DNA of 64,000 nt from Rhizobium sp. RM (GTDB lineage: Bacteria > Pseudomonadota > Alphaproteobacteria > Rhizobiales > Rhizobiaceae): assembly GCF_013390595.1 (NCBI RefSeq), contig NZ_JACAWV010000008.1, forward strand, positions 496,001 to 560,000, read 5' to 3'. The number at the start of each line of letters is the position of its first letter. Position 1 is the stretch's first letter. The position numbers were made by a program, and so were the translations under genes. Positions 27,563-36,330 of this stretch are shown here, piece after piece. Below the pieces are notes generated by a model that saw nothing but the letters and a program-made list of their open reading frames with translations, was not told where the DNA came from and ran no database searches.

Positions 27563-28999
27563 TCACACGTTGAGAAGCAGGAATTCCCGCTCCCACGGGC
27601 TGATGACCTGCATGAAGGTTTCGAATTCCCCCCGTTTCAGTCCGGCATATAGCCCGACGAATTCATGACCGAACACCCGGTCGAACTGCGGTTCGGCCTC
27701 GAGAAGTGCCACGGCTTCGAGAAGGCCGCGCGGCAGGTCGATGGAACCTTCATTCGCCGTTTCATAGGTCGGCTCGGTCGGCTCGATATTGTTCATGATG
27801 CCAAGCCAGCCGCACCCGAGCGATGCCGCAAGCGCAAGGTAGGGATTGGCATCGGAGCTGGGCAGACGGTTTTCCACGCGCCGTGCCTGCGGTCCGGAGA
27901 TCGGTACGCGGAAAGCCGTCGTGCGGTTGTCGTAACCCCAGGCATTGTTGACCGGGCAGGCCATGTCAGGCGTCAGACGTCGGTAAGAGTTCACGTAAGG
28001 CGCCAGCATCACCAGCGCATTCGGTACGTAACGCTGCATGCCACCAACGAACGAGAAGAACTCCTTGGAGGCGCTGCCATCCTTGTTGGAGAAGATATTC
28101 CGGCCACTGTCGATCTCGATGACCGACTGATGGATATGCATCGCCGAACCTGGCTGGCCCTGCATCGGCTTTGCCATGAAGGTAGCGTAGATACCGTGCT
28201 TCAGGGCAGCTTCACGGATGGTGCGCTTGAACAGGAACACCTGGTCGGCCAGTTCGATCGGATCGCCGTGACGCAGGTTGATTTCAAGCTGGGCCGGTCC
28301 CTCTTCATGGATCAGCGTGTCGATCTCAAGTCCCTGTTTTTCGGAGAAGTGATAGATATCGTCGATCAGTTCGTCGAATTCGTTGATACCGGCGATCGAA
28401 TAGCTTTGACCGCCAACAATCGAGCGACCCGAGCGGCCTTTTGGCGGATGCAGCGGATAATCCGGGTCATCGTTCATGGCGACGAGGTAGAACTCGATTT
28501 CCGGGGCAACAACCGGCTTCCAGCCTTTCTCCTTGTAAAGAGAAAGGACGTTTTTCAGAACGTTGCGGGGCGTATAGGGAACGGATGCGCCTTCGGCATC
28601 GACCACATCGCAGATCACCTGCGCCGTCGGATCGCTTTCCCACGGGACAACGGACAGCGTTGACAGGTCGGGCACCAGCTTCAGGTCGCTGTCGCGCGGC
28701 TCATAACGGAAATTCGCCGTCTCGTCGGGATACTCACCGGAAATCGTATGGCGGTAGAGTGCCGAGGGCAGCGCAAGCGACGTGTCGCCGGTAAATTTCG
28801 CCGTTGGCATCATTTTGCCGCGCGGAACGCCGGCAAGGTCCGGCGTGATGCATTCGATGTCCTCGATGCCGCGGGCCCTCAACCATTGGGAGGCTTCGCG
28901 CCAGGAAGAAACACCACGGGGGGAGGAAAGGTCGAGAGGGGGTGTCTTTGCCATGGTTGCCGGCTTTTTGGGGCGGAGCATGGTTTTCTTGGGGGGCAT
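27563..28999 (-). CDS. Glutamine synthetase-family protein, gamma-glutamylputrescine synthetase-like (PuuA)
   Basis: This protein of up to 478 residues has a glutamine-synthetase fold. It carries PEIEFYLVAMND and EEGPAQLEINLRHGDP (metal/ATP site glutamates) and the KPMQGQPGSAMHIHQS histidine loop. NRTTAFRVP and RVENRLPSSDANPYLALAAS follow. It is not housekeeping GlnA: the start region and pairing with a PuuB-like oxidase point to glutamylation of putrescine. The start is uncertain among ATGs at 28999, 28978 and 28954; none has a strong ribosome site. Together with potFGHI 6 kb away it suggests polyamine catabolism. Confidence 0.85.
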   Translation of the reverse strand: MPPKKTMLRPKKPATMAKTPPLDLSSPRGVSSWREASQWLRARGIEDIECITPDLAGVPRGKMMPTAKFTGDTSLALPSALYRHTISGEYPDETANFRYEPRDSDLKLVPDLSTLSVVPWESDPTAQVICDVVDAEGASVPYTPRNVLKNVLSLYKEKGWKPVVAPEIEFYLVAMNDDPDYPLHPPKGRSGRSIVGGQSYSIAGINEFDELIDDIYHFSEKQGLEIDTLIHEEGPAQLEINLRHGDPIELADQVFLFKRTIREAALKHGIYATFMAKPMQGQPGSAMHIHQSVIEIDSGRNIFSNKDGSASKEFFSFVGGMQRYVPNALVMLAPYVNSYRRLTPDMACPVNNAWGYDNRTTAFRVPISGPQARRVENRLPSSDANPYLALAASLGCGWLGIMNNIEPTEPTYETANEGSIDLPRGLLEAVALLEAEPQFDRVFGHEFVGLYAGLKRGEFETFMQVISPWEREFLLLNV

Positions 29000-29126
29000 G
29001 TATCACCGGGTCTCAGTTTCGACTGGCGGCATCATAACCAGAGTTTGGCAATTGGCGAGGGGGAAAGCGCCATTGACAAGAGCCCACGGTTCGAAAAGAG
29101 GAAGGAGATGGAAGCGGGGATGATCG

Positions 29127-30308
29127 ATGGCCGAGAAATGTGATGTGCTGATTTTGGGTGCTGGTGCTGCCGGCATGATGTGCGCCATCCGTGCCGGACA
29201 GCGCGGTCGCTCGGTGATCGTTCTCGATCATGCCAAGGCGCCGGGCGAGAAAATCCGCATCTCTGGCGGCGGTCGCTGCAACTTCACCAATATTCACGCC
29301 GGCCCTAAAAATTATCTGTCGACCAACCCGCATTTTGCCAAGTCGGCGCTCGCGCGCTACACGCCGAGGGATTTTATCGCTCTCGTCGAAAAACACGGCA
29401 TCGCCTGGCATGAAAAGACGCTTGGCCAATTATTTTGTGATGATAGCGCGAAGGACATCATTCGTATGCTGCTTGCTGAAATGCAGGCAGTGGGTGCAAA
29501 GCTTCGGTTGCAGACCGACATATCGGCTGTTGCGCACGACGGGCATCGCTTTCGCGTAACAACCTCGGCAGGCACGATCGAGACTGAAAGTCTTGTGGTC
29601 GCGACGGGTGGGAAATCGATCCCGAAAATGGGCGCCACCGGCTTTGCCTATCAGATTGCAGAACAGTTTGGTTTGCCGCTCATCGAACCTCGGCCCGGCC
29701 TTGTTCCGCTGACGCTCGATCCGGCCCAGTTGGAAAAGCTTGCGCCTCTGTCCGGTGTTGCCGTTCCCGCCGAAGTATTTCATGGAAAGACCTCGTTCGT
29801 AGAGGCGTTGCTGTTCACCCATCGCGGCATCAGTGGGCCGTCGATCCTGCAAATATCGTCCTACTGGCGCGAGGGCGATACGATCCGGCTGAAACTGGAG
29901 CCCGAAGTCGATATGCTGTCGCACCTGAAGGACGCGAAAAAAGCAAACGGACGCCAGTCTGCGCAAACCGCTCTTTCCGAGATATTGCCTAAACGGCTCG
30001 CTCAGCATGTTGTCGACAGGGCTGCGATGACAGGCAATCTCGCCGATATGTCCGACAAGGCGCTGGCCAAGCTGGTGGCGGAGGCGCAGGAGTGGCACAT
30101 CAAGCCTGCCGGCTCCGAGGGCTATCGAACCGCCGAGGTGACGCTTGGCGGCGTCGACACGACACATCTCGATTCCCGCACCATGGCAGCCAAATCCATA
30201 CCTGGCCTGTTTTTCATCGGCGAGTGCGTGGATGTGACCGGCTGGCTTGGCGGCTACAATTTCCAGTGGGCATGGGCTTGCGGCCATGCCGCGGGCGAGG
30301 CTGCCTGA
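29127..30308 (+). CDS. BaiN/HI0933-family NAD(P)/FAD flavoprotein (YhiN-like)
   Basis: This 393-residue protein has the FAD-binding VLILGAGAAGMMCAIRAGQR (about 7-26) and the family signature EKIRISGGGRCNFTN (about 44-58). The C-terminal GGVDTTHLDSRTM segment and GLFFIGECVDVTGWLGGYNF, which closes over the flavin, are also present. This is a widespread family with poorly defined physiological substrates. It is divergent from the puuA-like gene. The 135-nt shared gap contains their promoters. The specific reaction is unknown. Confidence 0.9.
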   Translation: MAEKCDVLILGAGAAGMMCAIRAGQRGRSVIVLDHAKAPGEKIRISGGGRCNFTNIHAGPKNYLSTNPHFAKSALARYTPRDFIALVEKHGIAWHEKTLGQLFCDDSAKDIIRMLLAEMQAVGAKLRLQTDISAVAHDGHRFRVTTSAGTIETESLVVATGGKSIPKMGATGFAYQIAEQFGLPLIEPRPGLVPLTLDPAQLEKLAPLSGVAVPAEVFHGKTSFVEALLFTHRGISGPSILQISSYWREGDTIRLKLEPEVDMLSHLKDAKKANGRQSAQTALSEILPKRLAQHVVDRAAMTGNLADMSDKALAKLVAEAQEWHIKPAGSEGYRTAEVTLGGVDTTHLDSRTMAAKSIPGLFFIGECVDVTGWLGGYNFQWAWACGHAAGEAA

Positions 30309-30340
30309 CGTCAGCCACGTTAACCCGAAATTGGCGCCCT

Positions 30341-30355
30341 TTAACATTGTGTTAA
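30341..30355. promoter_or_regulatory. Perfect CtrA-type site TTAA-N7-TTAA
   Basis: TTAACATTGTGTTAA is a full CtrA consensus. An extra TTAACC half-site lies at 30320-30325, and a GANTC (CcrM) site, GAGTC, at 30364-30368. It is 33 nt after the BaiN-family gene and 131 nt before the ATG of a 44-residue membrane ORF on the + strand, which it could drive. Confidence 0.55.
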
Positions 30356-30470
30356 CAGGCATGGAGTCATGCTGGCCGAATGCCAGCGAAGTCGGCCCAT
30401 GGTTGCCGTCTTGCACATGATGTCATGCTGGAAGCCTTCGGAAGAAGGCATGGATCGGTTGAGTATTTCG

Positions 30471-30788
30471 TCAGGAAAACCGCGTATGAACAGATCCGCA
30501 AACCGCCGTCCCCGCGCTATTGCCCTTGCTCACGTTGCCAGCGAGACCGCGCAGATAACTCTGCGTCTGACCATGATTACAGCCGGTGCTCTGACTGCTT
30601 TCGCCGTGCTTCTTTTCTAGGTTGCGGCCCTTTGACCTTATTGTTTTGGCAATTGCTTTAAAAAACCGCCAGAGCCGCGACGCTTCCGCCATGTCGGCAT
30701 AGAATTTTTCTTCCTGTCTGATGGCTTCCCGCCGCGTGCGCGGTTGCTGGTTTTCGATGATCGCCAGAGCTGAATAAAACGCGTGCAT
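30471..30788 (-). CDS. Small hypothetical protein with strong ribosome site
   Basis: This 105-residue ORF begins MHAFYSALAIIENQQPRTRR, with AAGGAGGA about 7 nt before the ATG, one of the best ribosome sites in the window. The first 55 residues look like a real small protein (charged, with aromatic EASRLWRFFKAI). The last 50, low in character, overlap a + strand ORF and may be an accidental extension. It is divergent from the LysR gene. No known family recognised. Confidence 0.5.
   Translation of the reverse strand: MHAFYSALAIIENQQPRTRREAIRQEEKFYADMAEASRLWRFFKAIAKTIRSKGRNLEKKHGESSQSTGCNHGQTQSYLRGLAGNVSKGNSAGTAVCGSVHTRFS
30486..30620 (+). CDS. Candidate 44-residue membrane peptide downstream of a CtrA-type site
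   Basis: This short ORF reads MNRSANRRPRAIALAHVASE at its N-terminus and ends in a hydrophobic helix (about 29-44, ending TAFAVLLF). AGGA lies 9 nt before the ATG. It overlaps the C-terminal part of the antisense small gene at 30471-30788. Support comes from the upstream CtrA-type and GANTC sites, and from the basic N-terminus plus single TM segment. Coding status is uncertain. Confidence 0.35.
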   Translation: MNRSANRRPRAIALAHVASETAQITLRLTMITAGALTAFAVLLF

Positions 30789-30875
30789 ATCTCAATCCTC
30801 CTTGAGTTCGGAGGGCCATGATGCACGCCGTTTTTTGTTTTATCTGCGCAAGATATTGCGCTATGTTTTTCACTG

Positions 30876-31748
30876 ATGAAAAACATCACTTGGGATTCTT
30901 ACCAGCTTTTTCTTGACGTGTCACGCAGCGGCGGCCTGACAGGGGCTGCGTCGCTGACGGGTCTCAGCCCCGCGACCGTCGGCCGGCGTATGGTTGAACT
31001 GGAAGAGCGTATCGGCAAGACACTCTTTCAAAGAAGCCAGACGGGATACACGTTGACGGTGGAGGGCAGGGCATTGTTCGACCGCCTTCAGGCGATGGAG
31101 AACGCCGCCAAAGACGTGGAAGGCTGGCAAAAGTCTTCAGCTGGGTCGTCGCTCGTGCGCATCGCTCTCGGAACATGGAACGCATGGCTGTTGACGGCGA
31201 ACTTCGCTGCGATCTGTACCGAGCGGGACGATTTTCGCATCGATCTTTTTATCGCCGAGCAGAGGGCAGCGCTGGCGCACCGGGAGCACGATATCGGCAT
31301 CCGTGCGTTCGCGCCGGAGGAACGCAATCTCGCGGCGATCAGGACGGGAGACGTCGCTTATGCGCCTTATCGGCTGCGCAACGCCGCGACCTCGGTCATC
31401 GACCGCTGGCTTGCGGTGTCCAGCGAGCAGGCAATCTCGGCTTACCTGCAATGGCCCCATGCGAACCGGTCTGATCGTCTGGTCGTGACCGTGAACCGAC
31501 CGACCGCCTTGTTGGATCTGGCGTTGTCTGGCGCCGGGGTCGCTATACTCCCCTGTTTCGTTGGGGATACGGATGCGCGGTTGATGCGCGAAGGTGGGGA
31601 GATCGAGGAACTGCGGCATTCGCAGTGGATCGTCATGAACAATGACGATCGCCACCGTCGCGATATACGGACGGTGGCGGACCGTATGACCCGTCTGATC
31701 AAGGGGCATTCGGATTTGTTTGCCGGGCGCAACAGTCGCCCGGCTTGA
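30876..31748 (+). CDS. LysR-family transcriptional regulator
   Basis: This 290-residue regulator has the N-terminal winged HTH (about 1-60: WDSYQLFLDVSRSGGLTGAA, then LTGLSPATVGRRMVELEERI). A LysR substrate domain follows. The ligand domain is short in character and ends RSDLFAGRN. It is divergent from the small - strand gene at 30788, whose promoter region it shares (87 nt). The target and inducer cannot be read from the sequence. It converges on the aceA-linked small gene. Confidence 0.85.
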   Translation: MKNITWDSYQLFLDVSRSGGLTGAASLTGLSPATVGRRMVELEERIGKTLFQRSQTGYTLTVEGRALFDRLQAMENAAKDVEGWQKSSAGSSLVRIALGTWNAWLLTANFAAICTERDDFRIDLFIAEQRAALAHREHDIGIRAFAPEERNLAAIRTGDVAYAPYRLRNAATSVIDRWLAVSSEQAISAYLQWPHANRSDRLVVTVNRPTALLDLALSGAGVAILPCFVGDTDARLMREGGEIEELRHSQWIVMNNDDRHRRDIRTVADRMTRLIKGHSDLFAGRNSRPA

Positions 31749-31762
31749 GGTTGTGGGCCTTC

Positions 31763-32008
31763 TCAGGCCGCAGCGCTTCCCTGCGCAACGATGACAGGGA
31801 TCAGCAGATCGCCCCAGTTTCCTCCGCCGCCATGGTGGCGCGCCGAGCGAACCAGCTCGACGGAGACACCGGCTTCGACCGCTTTCATAACCGACTGATT
31901 GAGCCGGTGCAGGTCGTTTGCCAGCATGCGGATCGCTGCCTGCTGGTCCTGGTTCATGGCAGAGGATTGTTCGTCTGCCCGTTCTCTAACTCTCGAAATC
32001 GAAGCCAT
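31763..32008 (-). CDS. Small hypothetical protein downstream of aceA
   Basis: This 81-residue protein (MASISRVRERADEQSSAMNQ) has a central amphipathic helix (NDLHRLNQSVMKAVEAGVSV) and a Gly/His-rich turn, RHHGGGGNWGDLL. The ATG at 32008 has a textbook GGAGG 6 nt upstream, so it is preferred to the ATG at 32041 that overlaps the aceA stop. It lies 29 nt after aceA on the same strand and is probably co-transcribed. I recognise no family. A link to the glyoxylate shunt is only suggested by position. Confidence 0.75.
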   Translation of the reverse strand: MASISRVRERADEQSSAMNQDQQAAIRMLANDLHRLNQSVMKAVEAGVSVELVRSARHHGGGGNWGDLLIPVIVAQGSAAA

Positions 32009-32037
32009 TTTTTCCTCCGTTAAGCTGGCTTTTTCAT

Positions 32038-33327
32038 TCATTCCGCAGCCGGGCGGAACTGGTCATGCTCGGTCGATTCTTTCATGGCGGTGGTCGAAGA
32101 CGTGCCGCCGGAGATCGCAAGCGATACGGCATCGAAGTAACCGGTGCCGACCTCTCGCTGATGTTTCGTCGCGGTGTAGCCGTTGGCTTCTGCCGCAAAT
32201 TCCGCTTCCTGAAGCTCGGAATAGGCCGACATCTGCCGATCCTTGTAGCCGCGCGCCAGCTCGAACATGCCGTAGTTCAACTGGTGGAAACCGGCAAGGG
32301 TGATGAACTGGAACTTGTAACCCATCGCCCCCAGTTCACGCTGGAACTTGGCAATCGTCGCGTCGTCGAGGTTCTTTTTCCAGTTGAACGACGGCGAGCA
32401 GTTGTAGGCGAGCTTCTTGCCCGGATGGACCTTGTGCACGCCTTCTGCGAATTTGCGCGCCTGCTCCAGATCCGGTTTCGATGTCTCGCACCAGATCAGA
32501 TCGCAATAGGGCGCATAGGCGACCGCACGTGCAATGCAGGGCTCAAGGCCGTTCTTCACCTGGTAAAAGCCCTCGACCGTGCGGCCGGCGTCATAATCCA
32601 CGAACGGGCGGTCGCGCTCGTCGATATCTGACGTCAAAAGCTTGGCAGCTTCCGCATCCGTGCGAGCGATAACCAGGGTCGGCACGCCCATGACATCTGC
32701 GGCAAGACGTGCGGCCGTCAAGTTGCGGATATGCGCCGCCGTCGGGATCAGAACCTTGCCACCCAGATGGCCGCATTTCTTCTCGGATGCAAGCTGGTCC
32801 TCGTAGTGAACGCCGGCGGCACCCGCTTCAATGAAAGCCTTCATGATCTCGAACGCATTGAGCGGTCCACCGAAGCCGGCTTCGGCATCTGCAACGATCG
32901 GGGCAAACCAGGTGTCGACCGACAATCCCTTGCCTTCTGCCGTCTCGATCTGATCGGCACGCTGCAAGGTGCGATTGATGCGCTTGGCAAGCTCCGGTGC
33001 GGCATTGGCCGGGTAAAGCGACTGATCGGGATACATGGCCGACGCGGTGTTGGCGTCCGCGGCAACCTGCCATCCGGAGAGATAGATCGCCTTCAACCCG
33101 GCACGAACCATCTGCATGGCCTGATTGCCGGAAAGAGCGCCGAGAGCGTTGACGAAATTTTCCTCATTGATGAGTTGCCACAGGCGGTTCGCACCCATTT
33201 CCGCCAGCGAGTGCCTGATGTTGACGGAGCCACGAAGTCGCTCCACATCCGCTGTCGTGTAGCTGCGTTCAATGCCGTCATAACGACCCTGTGGTGCGCC
33301 TGGAACAAGTTTGTAAAAATCCGTCAT
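32038..33327 (-). CDS. aceA: Isocitrate lyase AceA
   Basis: This 429-residue enzyme cleaves isocitrate to glyoxylate and succinate in the glyoxylate shunt. The catalytic [13 protein letters not shown] motif places the active Cys at about residue 185. [12 protein letters not shown] and the C-terminal [20 protein letters not shown] are typical. RBS GGGAGAGAGAAG precedes the ATG. It is divergent from a RamB-like regulator, and the 234-nt gap carries TGTAAA repeats and an AAAGCGCTTT palindrome 54 nt from the aceA start. Confidence 0.97.
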   Translation of the reverse strand: MTDFYKLVPGAPQGRYDGIERSYTTADVERLRGSVNIRHSLAEMGANRLWQLINEENFVNALGALSGNQAMQMVRAGLKAIYLSGWQVAADANTASAMYPDQSLYPANAAPELAKRINRTLQRADQIETAEGKGLSVDTWFAPIVADAEAGFGGPLNAFEIMKAFIEAGAAGVHYEDQLASEKKCGHLGGKVLIPTAAHIRNLTAARLAADVMGVPTLVIARTDAEAAKLLTSDIDERDRPFVDYDAGRTVEGFYQVKNGLEPCIARAVAYAPYCDLIWCETSKPDLEQARKFAEGVHKVHPGKKLAYNCSPSFNWKKNLDDATIAKFQRELGAMGYKFQFITLAGFHQLNYGMFELARGYKDRQMSAYSELQEAEFAAEANGYTATKHQREVGTGYFDAVSLAISGGTSSTTAMKESTEHDQFRPAAE

Positions 33328-33380
33328 ACTTCTCTCTCCCTGTGAATGCCTGTTTGGAAAGGCGCCTTTTGACTCCGTCT

Positions 33381-33390
33381 AAAGCGCTTT
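33381..33390. promoter_or_regulatory. AAAGCGCTTT palindrome in the aceA promoter region
   Basis: This perfect 10-bp palindrome lies 54 nt upstream of the aceA start codon. It is identical to the core of the putative AglR operator near aglE. It may be a LacI-family operator or a chance match. An exact 10-mer is expected well below once in this window. Confidence 0.4.
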
Positions 33391-33494
33391 TCTGTGTGAC
33401 TACATTTACATTCTCGGGATTGGTGACGCCAGAATAAACATAAAAACAGTGACTTGAAAGAGGTTATCCTGTAGTGTGTATGACATGGTGGAGC

Positions 33495-33553
33495 TGTAAA
33501 TTTGTAAATATTGTAAAAAATCGAGTTACCTGAAGTTGTAACAGGTTTGTAAA
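33495..33553. promoter_or_regulatory. TGTAAA repeat array upstream of the RamB-like regulator
   Basis: TGTAAA occurs at 33495, 33503 and 33512 (8-9 nt apart, direct orientation) and again at 33548, only 9 nt before the regulator's GTG. An inverted TTTACA lies at 33405 on the aceA side. RamB/PrpR-type regulators bind TTTGCAAA-like motifs, so TTTGTAAA repeats here are a plausible binding array for both autoregulation and aceA control. Confidence 0.5.
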
Positions 33554-33561
33554 GGTGGGGC

Positions 33562-34980
33562 GTGTCGGAGAACAAGATTTTCGCGGGACCGCGTGTGCGT
33601 CGCGTTCGCAACGGGCTGGGCCTGACCCAGACGGCCATGGCCGAGGCGCTGGCGATCTCGCCTTCCTATCTCAACCTCATTGAGCGTAACCAGCGGCCTT
33701 TGACGGTTCAGCTTCTGCTGAAGCTCGCCTCAGTCTACAGGGTCGACCTGGATGATCTTCAGGGTGAAAGCGCGGGATCTGCCGGGCAATTGCGAGAGGT
33801 CTTTGCTGACCCGCTTCTGGCGGGGGAGGTGCCGTCGCCGCAAGAACTGGTGGAGGTGGCCGACGCTGCGCCGAATGCCGCAAGCGGCGTTATCAAGTTG
33901 TACCGTGCTTACAGGGAGCAGGCCAAACGTCTCTCCGACCTCTCGGAGCTGCTGGCACGCGAGGGGCATGAGACTGCGCTTTCGGCAACCCGTTTGCCGA
34001 TCGATGAGGTCCGGCATGTTTTTGAAAACAGGCCATACTATTTTCATGTGATCGATGTGGCAGCGGAGGCTTTACACAAGGAGCTTGCGGCCGGTGACGA
34101 CCTGGCAACAGGCTTGCGGAGCTGGCTGCAGAAAAACCACGGCATCGTCGCTCGAACCCTCCCGGTTCATGCGATGCCCAATCTGCGTCGGCGTTATGAT
34201 CGCCATTCCATGCGGTTGTTCATTTCAGAACGGCTTTCTCAAGCCGATCAGCTTCGGGAAATGGCAATGGAGGTCTGTCTGCTGGCGCTACGCGAAGCTA
34301 TCGATGGCGAACTAGAAGGGCTTGGCCTGGCAGGCCAAGAGGCGCGTCGTATCGCCCGCTTCGAGCTGGCACGCTATGCTGCACACGCCTTGATGATGCC
34401 TTACGGCGCGTTTCTGGCTGCGGTGCAGAGAGCGAAATACGATCTTGATGTCTTGCGTTCCCGTTTCAACGTGTCCTTTGAACAGGCGGCAAACCGTCTT
34501 GTTACGTTGCAACGATCATCGGCTTGCGCCATTCCGTTTTTCCTGATGGAAATCGACAATGCCGGTAACCGCTTCCGTATGGCGGGAGCGCAGGGGTTCC
34601 CTCGTGCCCGCTTTGGCGGGCTCTGTCCGAGGCTCAACATTCATGCCGCTTTTGCACAACCAGGTCAGGTCCTCGTGGAAACGGCGCAGATGCCGGATGG
34701 TGATTCCTTTTTGACCGTTGCGCGGACGCTGGAAGGGCCGCAGGCGGGCTTTGGCGAACGCATCAGGCGCACGGCACTTCTGCTGGGGTGTGATGCGGGA
34801 CTGGCGGGCGAAACGGTATATGGCGCGGCGGTTGGGGCTGGGACCGTGGCCATCCCAATCGGGCCTTCCTGTCGTCTGTGCGAAAGGCAGGGCTGTCTTT
34901 CGCGCGCCGAAGCGCCTCTGACACGGCCCCTCGGGCTGGATGAGATGGTGACGGGGCTCAGCGTCTTCGACTTCCAGTAG
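33562..34980 (+). CDS. XRE-family short-chain fatty acyl regulator, RamB/PrpR-like
   Basis: This 472-residue protein starts at a GTG with AAAGGTGGGG upstream. The N-terminal XRE HTH (about 8-62: RVRRVRNGLGLTQTAMAEAL, then AISPSYLNLIERNQRPLT) is followed by a long helical ligand domain. The C-terminus carries the CRLCERQGCLSRAE cysteine motif typical of RamB/PrpR regulators, some of which bind an Fe-S cluster. It is divergent from aceA, the classic RamB target. Likely role: acyl-CoA-responsive control of the glyoxylate shunt. Confidence 0.85.
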   Translation: MSENKIFAGPRVRRVRNGLGLTQTAMAEALAISPSYLNLIERNQRPLTVQLLLKLASVYRVDLDDLQGESAGSAGQLREVFADPLLAGEVPSPQELVEVADAAPNAASGVIKLYRAYREQAKRLSDLSELLAREGHETALSATRLPIDEVRHVFENRPYYFHVIDVAAEALHKELAAGDDLATGLRSWLQKNHGIVARTLPVHAMPNLRRRYDRHSMRLFISERLSQADQLREMAMEVCLLALREAIDGELEGLGLAGQEARRIARFELARYAAHALMMPYGAFLAAVQRAKYDLDVLRSRFNVSFEQAANRLVTLQRSSACAIPFFLMEIDNAGNRFRMAGAQGFPRARFGGLCPRLNIHAAFAQPGQVLVETAQMPDGDSFLTVARTLEGPQAGFGERIRRTALLLGCDAGLAGETVYGAAVGAGTVAIPIGPSCRLCERQGCLSRAEAPLTRPLGLDEMVTGLSVFDFQ

Positions 34981-35132
34981 TTTTTTACGCTGATTTTTTT
35001 AGTGCCGAACACATTCAGTTGAAAATGCTGTGGTGCACATTTCCCGCTTGCTACCGTCAGTTTTCCTTTCTAGTCTCTCCTCAAAAAAGGGGATAACGCT
35101 CCCGCAACGAGGATGCGTAAACAGGAGATATC

Positions 35133-36230
35133 ATGAATTACCGTTCGCTCCGCATGACCTTGGCCATGACCTCCGCGCTTGTTGCAGCGGGCTCTGCTAT
35201 GGCTCAGGAGAAGGTCGTCCACGTTTATAACTGGTCCGATTACATCGACGAATCGATTCTGACCGATTTCACCAAGGAAACCGGCATCAAGGTCGTTTAC
35301 GACGTTTTCGACAGCAACGAACTGGTTGAAACCAAGCTGCTGGCCGGAAGCTCCGGTTACGATGTCGTGGTTCCCACAGCGCCGTTCCTGGCCCGTCAGA
35401 TCACCGCTGGCGTTTTCCAGAAGCTTGATAAGTCGAAGCTGCCGAACCTGAAGAACATGTGGCCGGAAGTGTCTGAGCGTCTGGCGAAGTATGACCCCGG
35501 CAACGAGTATGCCGTCAACTACATGTGGGGCACGACCGGCATCGGCTACAACGTCGCCAAGGTCAAGGCTGCTCTTGGCGATGTGCCGGTCGATAGCTGG
35601 GATATCCTCTTCAAACCGGAAAACGCAGAGAAGCTGAAATCCTGCGGCATCAACATTCTCGACGCTTCGGATGAAACCTTTGCGATCGCCATGAACTATC
35701 TTGGCAAGAACCCGGACAGCAAGGAAACGGCTGATCTGGAAGCCGGTGGCGAGGTCTATATGAAGATCCGCCCCAACGTGAAGACCTTCAATTCCTCCGC
35801 CTACATCGATGAACTGGCGAACGGCGATAGCTGCATCACCATCGGCTGGTCGGGCGATATCCTGCAGGCCAAGAGCCGCGCTGAGGAAGCCAAGAACGGC
35901 GTGGAAGTGAACTACGTCATTCCGAAGGAAGGGACCTACATGTGGTTCGACAACCTGGCGATCCCGGCGGACGCAAAGAATGTCGATGAAGCACATGCCT
36001 TCATCAACTACCTGATGAAGCCGGAAGTCATCGCCAAGGCTTCCAACTATGTGCAGTATGCCAATGGTAACCTTGCCTCTCAGCCACTGATGGATGAATC
36101 GGTGTCCAAGAACCCGTCAGTCTATCCTGACGAGGCGACGATGAAGAAGCTCTTCACCATCTCGCCTTACGGACCGAAGGAACAGCGCGTTCTCAACCGC
36201 GTCTGGACACAGATAAAAACCGGTAGCTGA
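35133..36230 (+). CDS. potF: Putrescine ABC transporter binding protein PotF
   Basis: This 365-residue periplasmic protein has a Sec signal (about 1-24, ending AGSAMAQ). The polyamine-binding-protein start KVVHVYNWSDYIDESIL follows, with the internal NYMWGTTGIGYNVAKVKAAL and the substrate-loop SYWSG-like segment TIGWSGDILQAKSRAEE. AGGAGA lies 5 nt before the ATG. It is first in potFGHI. A complex hairpin region separates it from potG, consistent with higher expression of the binding protein. Putrescine preference is inferred from PotF resemblance. Confidence 0.92.
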   Translation: MNYRSLRMTLAMTSALVAAGSAMAQEKVVHVYNWSDYIDESILTDFTKETGIKVVYDVFDSNELVETKLLAGSSGYDVVVPTAPFLARQITAGVFQKLDKSKLPNLKNMWPEVSERLAKYDPGNEYAVNYMWGTTGIGYNVAKVKAALGDVPVDSWDILFKPENAEKLKSCGINILDASDETFAIAMNYLGKNPDSKETADLEAGGEVYMKIRPNVKTFNSSAYIDELANGDSCITIGWSGDILQAKSRAEEAKNGVEVNYVIPKEGTYMWFDNLAIPADAKNVDEAHAFINYLMKPEVIAKASNYVQYANGNLASQPLMDESVSKNPSVYPDEATMKKLFTISPYGPKEQRVLNRVWTQIKTGS

Positions 36231-36240
36231 TCTATCCGCT

Positions 36241-36330
36241 CGCTGGTTGAGGAATGGCCGGCGGGCGCATTCCTCGACAAATGCCTCAGCCAGCGGACGA
36301 TTGATCCGCTGGCAGTTTGCCCGCCTTTTT
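36241..36330 (+). terminator. Multi-hairpin terminator/attenuator between potF and potG
   Basis: Several pairings compete here. Hairpin A: GAGGAATG (36249-36256) with CATTCCTC (36268-36275). Hairpin B: GCCAGCGGA (36289-36297) with TCCGCTGGC (36305-36313). Long hairpin C: CGCTGGTTGAGG (36241-36252) with CCTCAGCCAGCG (36284-36295), one G-U pair, which excludes A and B. GGCGGGC (36260-36266) can also pair with GCCCGCC (36319-36325), directly followed by TTTTT. The region starts 10 nt after the potF stop. Confidence 0.6.
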
